Assembly: GCF_009494395.1 (NCBI RefSeq)
Contig: NZ_VZCB01000095.1
Coordinates: 62,001-126,000, forward strand
DNA from: Segatella copri
GTDB taxonomy: Bacteria; Bacteroidota; Bacteroidia; Bacteroidales; Bacteroidaceae
Direction of reading: 5' to 3'
DNA length: 64,000 bases
The notes under the pieces are model-generated. The model was given only the letters and a program-made list of their open reading frames with translations, was not told where the DNA came from and made no database searches. The position numbers and the translations under genes are program-made. This document shows positions 51,764 through 59,928 of this stretch, piece by piece. The stretch's first letter is position 1, and every line of letters begins with the position of its first letter.

Positions 51764-52537
51764 ATGTCTGAAACATCAAATAACAACGAGAACAAGAAAG
51801 TGGTGATAGAGCTCGACAACGTGCGTCGCGACTTTCTTGTGGGTGATGAAACCGTCCACGCCCTGAAAGGCGTAAGCTTCAAGATCTACGAGGGCGAGTT
51901 CGTTACCATTATGGGTAAGTCGGGTTCCGGCAAATCCACCCTGCTCAACCAGCTGGGCTGTCTCGACACCCCTTCCAAGGGTGAATATTACCTGGATGGC
52001 GTGAGCGTGCGCAAGATGAGCCGCAACGACAGAGCCATCCTGCGCAACCGCAAGATCGGCTTCATCTTCCAGAACTACAATCTCCTGCCAAAGACCACGA
52101 GCGTAGAGAATGTAGAGCTGCCGCTGATGTACAATCCTGCCATCAATGCAGAAGAACGGAAGCAGCGTGCCATCGAAGCTCTGAAGGCTGTAGGACTGGG
52201 CGAAAGACTCTACCATAAGAGCAATCAGATGTCGGGTGGACAGATGCAGCGTGTAGCCATCGCCCGTGCACTGGTGAACAATCCTGCCGTGATTCTTGCC
52301 GACGAGGCAACGGGTAACCTGGACACGAGAACCAGTTTCGAGATTCTTGTCCTTTTCCAGAAGCTCTACGCTGAGGGCAGAACCATCATCTTCGTAACCC
52401 ACAACCCGGATATCGCCAAGTATTCCAGCCGCAACATCGAATTGCGCGACGGACACATCATCAGCGATACCTATAATGACCACATCCTTTCGGCAGCAGA
52501 AGGCCTTGCCGCCCTGCCAGCCAATACGGACGAATAG
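51764..52537 (+). CDS. ABC transporter ATPase (MacB/LolD type)
   Basis: 257 residues. Walker [13 protein letters not shown]-loop [10 protein letters not shown], signature [15 protein letters not shown], Walker [14 protein letters not shown]-loop FVTHNPDIA. The LAD(E)ATGNLD form is characteristic of the MacB/LolD/FtsE group. The ATPase and permease are separate polypeptides here, unlike the fused E. coli MacB. A family A repeat starts right after the stop. Confidence 0.94.
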   Translation: MSETSNNNENKKVVIELDNVRRDFLVGDETVHALKGVSFKIYEGEFVTIMGKSGSGKSTLLNQLGCLDTPSKGEYYLDGVSVRKMSRNDRAILRNRKIGFIFQNYNLLPKTTSVENVELPLMYNPAINAEERKQRAIEALKAVGLGERLYHKSNQMSGGQMQRVAIARALVNNPAVILADEATGNLDTRTSFEILVLFQKLYAEGRTIIFVTHNPDIAKYSSRNIELRDGHIISDTYNDHILSAAEGLAALPANTDE

Positions 52538-52629
52538 GAGAAGAGTGAAGAACGAAGAGTGAAGAGTGAAGAATTCAACAGCTTTACTAATCATAAAGTT
52601 CAATGTTCAAAATTCAAAGTTCAAAGTAA
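52538..52629 (+). repeat. dispersed repeat family A, copy 3 (ABC ATPase-permease gap)
   Basis: GTGAAGA-type 7-mer array, AATTCAACAGCTTTACTAAT, CATAAAG, and GTTCAAA-type 7-mers ending at the permease ATG. Compared with copies 1 and 2 it lacks the GTTCGGCGGCCGAAGG core. Confidence 0.8.
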
Positions 52630-53868
52630 ATGAATTATCAGAATCTTTTAAAGATAGCCCTTCGAGCGATAGCAGCCAACAAGATGCGCTCCTTCCTCAC
52701 AGCCCTGGGCATTATCATCGGTATTGCAGCCGTGATTACGATGCTTGCCATCGGACAGGGTAGTAAGGCGAGCATCAAGGCGAACATCGCCGAGATGGGT
52801 AGTAATATGATTATGATTTCGCCGGGTGCCGACATGAGAGGCGGTGTGCGACAGGATGCTTCCTCGATGGAGACCCTGAAGCAGGCAGACTACCAGAGCA
52901 TCAAGGAGGATTGTAATTACATCAGTGCCATTTCGCCTACCGTAAACAGTTCGGGACAGTGGATCTACGGCAACAACAATACGCAGAGTTCCATCTATGG
53001 CGTGAACCAGGACTACCTGAGCATCCGCCAGCTGAAGGTGGCAGATGGAGAAATGTTTACCGATACCGACATCAAGGCAGCTGCCAAGGTCTGCATCCTG
53101 GGGCAGACCGTAGTGGATTATCTTTTCCCTGACGGCAGCGACCCGATCGGCAAGGTGGTACGTTTCAACAGCATCCCGTTCCGTGTGGTAGGTGTGCTCC
53201 AGAAAAAGGGTTACAACTCCATGGGAATGGACCAGGATGACCTCGTACTCGCCCCATACACCACCGTGATGAAGCGAATCCTGGCACAGACCTATCTGGG
53301 CGGAATCGTATGTTCTGCCATTACCGAGGAAGCTTCGCAACCGGCTCAGGATCAGATTTCAGAAATCCTCCGTCGCAACCATAAGCTGAAGGACGCTACT
53401 GCCACCACCGAGGCCGATGAGGATGATTTCAACATCCGTTCGCAGGAGGAAATCTCCAGCATGATGAATTCCACCATGTCTACCATCACCATTCTTCTGG
53501 GTAGTGTGGCAGGAATCTCCCTGCTGGTGGGCGGTATTGGAATTATGAACATCATGTACGTTTCCGTTACCGAGCGAACCCGTGAAATCGGTCTTCGAAT
53601 GAGTGTGGGAGCTAGAGGAATTGACATTCTGAACCAGTTTCTCATCGAGGCGATTCTGCTCTCTGTGACCGGTGGAATCATCGGAGTAATCCTGGGAGTG
53701 AGTCTGTCGCTGAGTCTGAATGCCTTCCTGCACATAGCCACTCAGATAGAGCCTTGGAGCATCATCATGAGCTTCGCCGTCTGCACCTTCACCGGCGTGT
53801 TCTTCGGCTGGTATCCGGCAAAGAAGGCAGCAAGACTCGACCCTATCGAGGCAATCAGATACGAGTAA
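52630..53868 (+). CDS. ABC transporter permease (MacB-like)
   Basis: 412 residues. N-terminal helix with LKIALRAIAANKMRSFLTAL and GIIIGIAAVITMLAIG, a large periplasmic domain (about 50-280, MacB_PCD), then three C-terminal helices of the FtsX fold (MSTITILLGSVAGISLLVGG; ILLSVTGGIIGVILGVSLSL) ending AARLDPIEAIRYE, a conserved MacB/FtsX tail. Mechanotransmission type: it does not carry substrate through the membrane but works the periplasmic adaptor. Confidence 0.94.
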   Translation: MNYQNLLKIALRAIAANKMRSFLTALGIIIGIAAVITMLAIGQGSKASIKANIAEMGSNMIMISPGADMRGGVRQDASSMETLKQADYQSIKEDCNYISAISPTVNSSGQWIYGNNNTQSSIYGVNQDYLSIRQLKVADGEMFTDTDIKAAAKVCILGQTVVDYLFPDGSDPIGKVVRFNSIPFRVVGVLQKKGYNSMGMDQDDLVLAPYTTVMKRILAQTYLGGIVCSAITEEASQPAQDQISEILRRNHKLKDATATTEADEDDFNIRSQEEISSMMNSTMSTITILLGSVAGISLLVGGIGIMNIMYVSVTERTREIGLRMSVGARGIDILNQFLIEAILLSVTGGIIGVILGVSLSLSLNAFLHIATQIEPWSIIMSFAVCTFTGVFFGWYPAKKAARLDPIEAIRYE

Positions 53869-53919
53869 AAAACTGATTAGTTTTTTCTGAAATATATCTG
53901 TTTTATCAAAACTTTATTG

Positions 53920-53927
53920 TATTTTTG
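53920..53927 (+). promoter_or_regulatory. -7 element for the methyltransferase gene
   Basis: TATTTTTG, 43 bases before the start codon; no clear -33 box. Confidence 0.45.
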
Positions 53928-53970
53928 CAGAAGAATTCAATAAACTTAAGATAAAACAGATAGAAAGAAA

Positions 53971-54735
53971 ATGAATACAGAAATATTATCAGCAGATAAA
54001 GACCCGATGGGCGCAGCCATTCTCGACTTCCAGCAGCATGGGAAAGCAGCCCGACTGAGAGTGCTCTCTTCCATGTTTGAGGAAGACGAAATGCCAGTGA
54101 AACATCTGTTCAGAAGCACCCGGGAAATGCCGATGCTGGAACAGAAGGCCTTGCAGCTTGCCAAGGGACGGGTGCTGGATATTGGAGCCGGAGCCGGCTG
54201 CCATGCGCTCGCCTTGCAGGAGAAGGGACTGGCAGTGAAGGCGATTGATATTTCGCCTTTGAGTTGCGAAGCGATGAAGTTGAGAGGGGTGAAGGATGCG
54301 GAATGCATCAATCTCTTCGATCCGCATCTGAGCAGCGGAAATCATTCCGGAGAGAATCAGGAGCAGTTTGAAGGCGGTTTCGATACGATTCTCCTTCTGA
54401 TGAACGGAACGGGAATTGCCGGAAAAATAGAAAATCTCCCAGCTCTCTTCCTGCGTCTGAAAGCGTTGCTGAATCCGGGCGGTCAGATTCTCATCGATTC
54501 CTCTGATCTGAAATACATCTACGAGAATGAGGATGGAAGTTTCGACATCAATCTGAATGGAGCCTATTACGGAGAAGTTGATTATCAGATGATTTACAAG
54601 AATGTAAAAGGCGACCGCTTCGATTGGCTCTACGTAGATTTCCCATTACTCAAGTCCATTGCCGAAACCTGCGGGTTGCATGGTGAACTCGTGGAAGAAG
54701 GCGAGCATTATGACTATCTGGCTAGGTTTTTCTAA
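53971..54735 (+). CDS. class I SAM-dependent methyltransferase
   Basis: 254 residues, cytoplasmic. SAM loop GRVLDIGAGAGCHALALQEK (about 67-86) and motif II VKAIDISPLSCEAMKLRG; then TILLLMNGTGIAGKIENLPA and LLNPGGQILIDSSDLKY. The Rossmann core is complete. N-terminal 60 residues are helical and may bind substrate. No target can be named. Monocistronic with its own -7 box and a bidirectional terminator. Confidence 0.85.
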   Translation: MNTEILSADKDPMGAAILDFQQHGKAARLRVLSSMFEEDEMPVKHLFRSTREMPMLEQKALQLAKGRVLDIGAGAGCHALALQEKGLAVKAIDISPLSCEAMKLRGVKDAECINLFDPHLSSGNHSGENQEQFEGGFDTILLLMNGTGIAGKIENLPALFLRLKALLNPGGQILIDSSDLKYIYENEDGSFDINLNGAYYGEVDYQMIYKNVKGDRFDWLYVDFPLLKSIAETCGLHGELVEEGEHYDYLARFF

Positions 54736-54790
54736 TGATTTCAAAGGATTTTTTGAAACTTCATAAAAAGGATTTTCTAAAAAACATCAT

Positions 54791-54840
54791 AAAAAAGTGA
54801 AGGAGCTAAGACAAATGTTCTTGGCTCCTTCACTTTTTTC
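54791..54840. terminator. bidirectional intrinsic terminator
   Basis: Arms AAAAAAGTGAAGGAGCTAAG and CTTGGCTCCTTCACTTTTTT (one G-T pair) with a short loop; T-runs on both strands. Lies between the convergent methyltransferase and MgtC-like genes. Confidence 0.9.
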
Positions 54841-54853
54841 CTCCTAACCTATT

Positions 54854-55507
54854 TTATTTTATCGTTGAAATCGTGACATCCGAGAAATCTTTCATGTAAT
54901 CAAGAATCTCCATGGTATGGAAATCGCGCTTTGCCTTGATTTCTATGTTCGCTTCCAGAAATTCCTCCTTCGAGAAGCGGCGCTCTTTCAGCTCATATGA
55001 ATGAACTTCCAGGCCTTTCTGCTTGATTTGCTTGATAAACTCCTTCACGCTTTCACGCGATGGCGCGGAGAAGGTCAAGTCGACGGTAGTTGTTCCCAAC
55101 TGCGGAATCCAGTAGTTCAATACTTCCAGTCCCAGCAGCACCATCGCCGTGGTAATAGCTGCAGCCATATACATTCCCGTACCGCACGCCAGACCAATAG
55201 CCGCTGTCACCCACAAACCAGCCGCCGTGGTAAGACCTCTCACTACGTTCTTCTGGAAGATAATCGTTCCGGCGCCCAGGAATCCAATGCCCGAAACCAC
55301 CTGCGCAGCCACACGCGAAGAATCCTTTAAGTCAAATCCAAATCCATACTGGGAAACGACACAGAAAAGCGCACTTCCCAATGCCACGAGGAAGTGAGTA
55401 CGGAAACCAGCCTCCTTGGCACGATATTCTCGCTCTATTCCTATCGCACCTCCTAAAAGCAGGGCGAGAGACAGGCGAATGGTCAGGTCAATATAAGTTG
55501 CATCCAT
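54854..55507 (-). CDS. MgtC/SapB family membrane protein
   Basis: 217 residues. Four to five N-terminal helices with the family signatures LALLLGGAIGIEREYRAKEA, GFRTHFLVALGSALFCVVSQ, VSGIGFLGAGTIIF, and GLTTAAGLWVTAAIGLACG. A soluble C-terminal domain (about 140-217) has a ferredoxin/ACT-like pattern. Family members are linked to magnesium limitation and membrane potential; the role here is not known. No Mg2+ riboswitch is evident upstream. Confidence 0.92.
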   Translation of the reverse strand: MDATYIDLTIRLSLALLLGGAIGIEREYRAKEAGFRTHFLVALGSALFCVVSQYGFGFDLKDSSRVAAQVVSGIGFLGAGTIIFQKNVVRGLTTAAGLWVTAAIGLACGTGMYMAAAITTAMVLLGLEVLNYWIPQLGTTTVDLTFSAPSRESVKEFIKQIKQKGLEVHSYELKERRFSKEEFLEANIEIKAKRDFHTMEILDYMKDFSDVTISTIK

Positions 55508-55680
55508 AAAATATCCTTTCTTTTAAAGTTTGCTTGCAAAGATAATATAATTCGAAGACAATACAAAATAAATCTATTGATTTTATGACGAAAACATTTT
55601 TTTCCTTGGTAATTCAAGAAAAAAGCGTATTGCAGCCAAGTCTAATTCCTCTACAGACGGAGAGTTATTTACCGATAAAG

Positions 55681-55812
55681 AACGCTTACGTAAAGTTGGA
55701 ATAACGCTTACGTAAAGTTTGAATAACACTTACGTAAAGTTCAAGTGAGGCTCATTTGGAGTTCAAAAGAGGCTTACTTGAAGTCCAAAAGAGGCTCACT
55801 TAAAGTTGGAAA
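55681..55812. repeat. 22-bp tandem array I (six units)
   Basis: Six consecutive 22-base units: AACGCTTACGTAAAGTTGGA-AT, AACGCTTACGTAAAGTTTGA-AT, AACACTTACGTAAAGTTCAA-GT, GAGGCTCATTTGGAGTTCAA-AA, GAGGCTTACTTGAAGTCCAA-AA, GAGGCTCACTTAAAGTTGGA-AA. Units 1-3 and 4-6 form two subtypes. The array fills part of the 645-base gap between the MgtC-like and B12-binding genes. Confidence 0.9.
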
Positions 55813-55836
55813 AAAGCCTTACCAGATGGCAGCCAG

Positions 55837-55924
55837 GACGTTCCGGAAACTGCATCGCGACGTATCTGGCTGTACGTCGGGACATAACGGTTATTACGTC
55901 GGGACGTATCAGATGCTACATCGG
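55837..55924. repeat. 22-bp tandem array II (four units)
   Basis: Four units beginning GACGT/GACAT and ending in ATCGC, GTCGG, GTCGG, ATCGG at 55837, 55859, 55881 and 55903. Same period as array I, different consensus. Further on, GTGGCAATAA occurs at 55945 and 55956 and its complement at 55974, forming a stem. No gene is seen in 55508-56152. Confidence 0.85.
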
Positions 55925-56152
55925 GACGTAATTTCTTCTTTACCGTGGCAATAAGGTGGCAATAAAAAAGCGCTTATTGCCACGCATTATCTGCTTATAG
56001 TCAAAGAGTTAAGTGCAAGTGTGATAGATGCGGCATTAATTTAGAGAAAAAAATAATATAATTTGTCCGACACACATACAAAAAAGGGAAGCGCCGAAAC
56101 GACACTTCCCCATGGATTGGATAAGTTATATAATCATCTGTCTCGCGACATC

Positions 56153-57310
56153 TTATTCTGCGTATGCTGTCTTGTAGGCAGAGTCAAAGAACATAGCGCA
56201 AGAACCTACGCCAGTCTCATACTCATGCTGCTTCTGACCTGCGCTGTCATACTCCACCACATAGCCGTTACCATTATAGTCGGGAGTACCTTTATCGCCC
56301 ATTTTATAAGAGAGCACGAAGATATGACCGTTCAATGGATCGGCGAAAATGCCGCATGGGCTCACAGGCATCTCAGAGAGCGTCATCGCCTGTGGTTGTG
56401 TACTTCCTGCTGCAAGCACACTCACACTAGGAGTGCCTCCAAAAGGTGCATTGAGCACAAAGAAATAAGGACGAACCACCTGCGTACGTGTTATAGCACC
56501 AGGGGTTACGCATACAGCATAGTTGCCATCTGCCACCTTCTGTGACTTGCCCTTGTCGAAGAGTACCACACGGAGGGCATTCTCGCCAGTGGTCGCATAG
56601 TCAGGAGCAGGTCCATACACAGGGTTGTCGATGACATAGACACGCCCCGAAGCATAATAGATGCTGGTAGGATTGTTCACACCCTCGATATTCTTTGTCT
56701 CTACATTGTCGTTGTAAAGATTGATGCAAGAGATGTTTCCACCACCAGCACCATAGTTGCTGTTGGCAACGTAGAGATTGCCATTACCGATGACCAAGCC
56801 CTCAGGATAGTTGCCCACCTGCCACTTCTTTTGAAGAGCAAAACTTGTGGTGTCCACGGCTGCTACATAGCCTCCGTATGTAGTGAAATATACATTTCCA
56901 CCACCAGCGATAATATGGCGAGGCTCGGCGCCCTCGGCATTGCCCAGCAACTCTGTGGTCTTGATTTGCTTGATGCTCTGCTTGGTTTTCTTGTCGATTA
57001 CCTCGATAGTGTTGCTCTGGTCTACGGCGAGATAAATCTTGTTGCCATATACGATGCCGTCATTGGCAGTATTACCGAGCGTACGACCGTTAGCAGTCTT
57101 GAATACGTTCTGTGTAGCTGTGCTTGAAGCATAGTCGATGGCTGTGAGAGAGCTCTCGATCTTGCTATACATGTTACCAGAATTCACAACGTAAGCGCCC
57201 GTACTATACACCTGGAGATAAGTCTCAGGATCGTCTTCGGCAGGATCGCATGATGTCATCACTGCAGTGCCCATCAAGAGCACCGCCAAACCTAATAAAT
57301 ACTTTTTCAT
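56153..57310 (-). CDS. BtuG-like surface beta-propeller lipoprotein (vitamin B12 binding)
   Basis: 385 residues. Signal peptide with lipobox MTSC (Cys about 20), then a propeller of YncE/DUF5074 type: GAYVVNSGNMYSKIESSLTA, NTIEVIDKKTKQSIKQIKT, VAAVDTTSFALQKKWQVG, NYPEGLVIGNGNLYVANSNY. Size, lipidation and position directly after a BtuB-type receptor under a cobalamin riboswitch match BtuG of Bacteroides, which captures B12 at the cell surface and forms a lid on BtuB. Assigned mainly from context and fold pattern. Confidence 0.78.
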   Translation of the reverse strand: MKKYLLGLAVLLMGTAVMTSCDPAEDDPETYLQVYSTGAYVVNSGNMYSKIESSLTAIDYASSTATQNVFKTANGRTLGNTANDGIVYGNKIYLAVDQSNTIEVIDKKTKQSIKQIKTTELLGNAEGAEPRHIIAGGGNVYFTTYGGYVAAVDTTSFALQKKWQVGNYPEGLVIGNGNLYVANSNYGAGGGNISCINLYNDNVETKNIEGVNNPTSIYYASGRVYVIDNPVYGPAPDYATTGENALRVVLFDKGKSQKVADGNYAVCVTPGAITRTQVVRPYFFVLNAPFGGTPSVSVLAAGSTQPQAMTLSEMPVSPCGIFADPLNGHIFVLSYKMGDKGTPDYNGNGYVVEYDSAGQKQHEYETGVGSCAMFFDSAYKTAYAE

Positions 57311-57351
57311 TGTCTTTTTTCTGTTTATATTTGAATCTAATTTGTTACTAT

Positions 57352-59457
57352 CTAGAAGTTATATCCGATGCTTAACATCCAGCTGCGGCGAGGCATCGGA
57401 TAATGTCCCACGAGTTCATACTGCTCCGACAGCAGATTCTTCACATCCATCCTGACCTTCACACCTCTCAGGGATTTCCCCAAAAGACTCAGTCCGTCCA
57501 GCTGACGATAGAGCGTCAACCCCATGTCCCAGTAGCCATCCACTTCGGTGCCGTCATAGTGTTCGTTGTTGGCCCATCGCTTGCTCATTCCCTGTCCATG
57601 GAGCGAGACATTCACCCAAGGATTCTCCCACCCCAAGGCAATACTGCCCGAGTGCAGAGGGATATAGGCTACCTGATTGCCATAATATCTGGACGAGCGG
57701 TCGGTATGATTCACCACGTGCTGGTAGCTATACGACCCTTGCAGCGAGAGTTGCTGCCCCGGAGCCATCTGCCAGATACCACGCAAAGAGGCATCCACGC
57801 CAACTACATCAACCCGTGCCAAGTTCACAGTACGCCAAACGAACATATTGTAAGGAACGCCCACAATCTTGTCGGTCACCCGATTGCAATAGCCGTCCAG
57901 CGTTGCTTGAATATTCCATCCCTTATAACGTAGGGATTCGCCGTTTCCCCCATCTCCTGAAGAAGTTTTTTTCCACGTAAGCCCGATATTCAACTGTCGG
58001 GTTTTCTCAGGCTTCAGATCAGAACTTCCATAATGGAAGAAATAGTTCTCGTTGAAAGTAGGAACCCGGAAGATGTCCTTGTACGAAGCCCTGAGATAAA
58101 GTTCATCGCTGGCAGTACCATTCCCCAGGAGCCGATAAGAAAGCGAAAGCGATGGCGAAAGCCGGCGTGCATCCTTGGCAGTCTGTCCTGCTTTGGTAGG
58201 ATTGGCGCTGCCTTGCTGAGTCTCTATCTTGCGCCCCACGCTGTTGAGGTAAACCGAAGCCAGCATTCTGGCAAGAGCTACCCATCTTCCCTTCGCATAT
58301 CGGACGGAGAGCGACTGCAGGATGCCATGTCGGTGAGGTCGCAGGTCGGTGGCGAGGGTGCTGTTGAGCGAGTTCATCATCCAGTCGGCGGAGTAATCCA
58401 GCGCCCAGCCATCATCCGGCATCCACATCAGTGCTGCCGAAGTATAATATTCCCTCTGCCAGTAGGTAGCATCATTGCGCCGATTTGCCACGAGCGTGTC
58501 CTGATAGGCAGAGCTCGCCCAGTTCATCTTGGCTTGCACCTTCAGCATCCAATGGTCATCAAGACTTCTGGCTTGCCATCTCGCCTGAGCAAAGGCGTTG
58601 CGGTCGTGCAACTGCTCGGCAGTTACATCGGTATAATATCTCACGATGCCAGGCAACTGTCGGTCGTTGTCATAATAGTAGAGCTTTGCCCACAATTGGC
58701 TCCGGCTCATGCCATCGGCTCGCCTACCCATCATCCAGTGCATATTCAGTTCGCCATGCCCCGAGTTCATACGACTGTTGGTTCTTCGCTCATGGGTAGT
58801 ATATTTACCATTGTGCAAGATGAAAGGATAGTCGTTTTCGGCATAGGTGTACTCACCCATCACCTGGAGGGTGAACCTATCAGACAATCTCTGCACATAG
58901 CGCAGATAAGGCGAGACATATCCGAAGGACCCCACCTGCAACTGAGTAGAGAGGTGAGGCTGCTTGTCGATGGGAATCTCGCTCATGGTCTCGATGGCAA
59001 GCAAAGCTGCCACCGAGGCTTGTCGGGCCGAGATGAAGATGTCGTCGTTGTCACCAATGGTGAGTCGCAATGTCTGCACTTGGTCGAGCGAATAACGGGA
59101 CACATCAATTTCGCCGCCCTGGCATTCGCTGAGCAGCACACCATCGTAACTCACTCCCGTATGTCCCGCTCCGAATCCACGCACAGCTACCGTTTTCATT
59201 CCTCCTGCCCCACCATAGTCGCGCAGATTGATGCCTGGCATGCGGTGCAAGGCGTCGGCCATATCCGTAACGCCAAGCCTCAACATATCCCCCTTGTCCA
59301 AAAGCTGGAGAGGCGATGTGCTCGTAAGTATCCGGTGCTGCCGAGCATTCACTTTTACTTCCTGCAAGTGCTCGGTACGAATGGAATCTTGCCCCATACC
59401 CACTTGTGCATACAACAGTAGCAAGCCACCGAGACAAAATATCCTCAATGCCTTCAT
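57352..59457 (-). CDS. btuB: TonB-dependent receptor, BtuB type (cobalamin uptake)
   Basis: 701 residues with signal peptide (about 1-22). Plug domain: VTDMADALHRMPGINLRDYG, MKTVAVRGFGAGHTGVSYDG, LDQVQTLRLTIGD. The rest is a 22-stranded barrel with a C-terminal aromatic residue (SIGYNF). No N-terminal carboxypeptidase-like extension, so not SusC type. The 5' leader is a cobalamin riboswitch, which fixes the substrate class. Downstream, 41 bases away, is the BtuG-like gene. Confidence 0.92.
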   Translation of the reverse strand: MKALRIFCLGGLLLLYAQVGMGQDSIRTEHLQEVKVNARQHRILTSTSPLQLLDKGDMLRLGVTDMADALHRMPGINLRDYGGAGGMKTVAVRGFGAGHTGVSYDGVLLSECQGGEIDVSRYSLDQVQTLRLTIGDNDDIFISARQASVAALLAIETMSEIPIDKQPHLSTQLQVGSFGYVSPYLRYVQRLSDRFTLQVMGEYTYAENDYPFILHNGKYTTHERRTNSRMNSGHGELNMHWMMGRRADGMSRSQLWAKLYYYDNDRQLPGIVRYYTDVTAEQLHDRNAFAQARWQARSLDDHWMLKVQAKMNWASSAYQDTLVANRRNDATYWQREYYTSAALMWMPDDGWALDYSADWMMNSLNSTLATDLRPHRHGILQSLSVRYAKGRWVALARMLASVYLNSVGRKIETQQGSANPTKAGQTAKDARRLSPSLSLSYRLLGNGTASDELYLRASYKDIFRVPTFNENYFFHYGSSDLKPEKTRQLNIGLTWKKTSSGDGGNGESLRYKGWNIQATLDGYCNRVTDKIVGVPYNMFVWRTVNLARVDVVGVDASLRGIWQMAPGQQLSLQGSYSYQHVVNHTDRSSRYYGNQVAYIPLHSGSIALGWENPWVNVSLHGQGMSKRWANNEHYDGTEVDGYWDMGLTLYRQLDGLSLLGKSLRGVKVRMDVKNLLSEQYELVGHYPMPRRSWMLSIGYNF

Positions 59458-59575
59458 TCATTCTATCTTTTATATTATTATCTGTGTCTCCATCACGAAC
59501 CCATTCCACGGGGTTGGATAGAATCATCGGAATCTCTTATCCTAAAGACACTCTTTCATCATATTGTTTCCGATG

Positions 59576-59803
59576 GCAACGGCAGGTCTTCTGACTTGCG
59601 TCCTCCCAGCATCTCACTCTATGTAAACATAAAAAGATGCAAAACTCATGGCAAGCGGTCTTCCCGAAAAAATGTCAGTGACCATGGTGCTTGCCGCAAT
59701 AAGACGATTACAGCAGCGGGACTGTCCGGGCTTCTCACCCGATTCCCTTTTAATCACTACGCACTCATCCTGCCTGAGGCGGCAGAAGGTGGCAGCAAAC
59801 CAA
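59576..59803 (-). promoter_or_regulatory. cobalamin riboswitch controlling btuB-btuG
   Basis: On the minus strand: GGGAATCGGGTGAGAAGCCC then GGACAGTCCCGCTGCTGTAA (about 59710-59748), the conserved core, and AAGTCAGAAGACCTGCC (59582-59598), the B12 box. GCCTCAGGC, GCGGCAAGC/GCTTGCC stems also form. The distance from the B12 box to the btuB ATG is about 125 bases. Bound adenosylcobalamin is expected to switch the operon off, probably at translation. The rest of 59458-59928 holds two promoters. Confidence 0.96.
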
Positions 59804-59812
59804 TTGCGAGTG

Positions 59813-59820
59813 CAAAGGTA
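59813..59820 (-). promoter_or_regulatory. -7 element of the riboswitch-btuB transcript
   Basis: Minus strand TACCTTTG, 10 bases upstream of the riboswitch 5' end. No canonical -33 box. Confidence 0.65.
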
Positions 59821-59862
59821 CGATAAAAAAATGAATTAAAAGCTAACTTCATGCGCTTTTTA

Positions 59863-59894
59863 TTTGGTAATTTGCGATTTTCTTCTTAAATTTG
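59863..59894 (+). promoter_or_regulatory. promoter of ettA
   Basis: TTTG (59863-59866), 20-bp spacer, TAAATTTG (59887-59894), 35 bases before the start codon. Confidence 0.8.
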
Positions 59895-59928
59895 CGGAAA
59901 AATTAAAAATCATACATTTTAATATTAT

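Noticed and set aside
55681..55924. CRISPR array
   Set aside because: The units are contiguous and degenerate with no constant repeat separated by variable spacers, 22 bases is too short, and no cas genes are present.
58033..59421. 462-codon open frame on the + strand opposite the B12 receptor gene
   Set aside because: Antisense to a TonB-dependent receptor with clear plug and barrel; no independent support.
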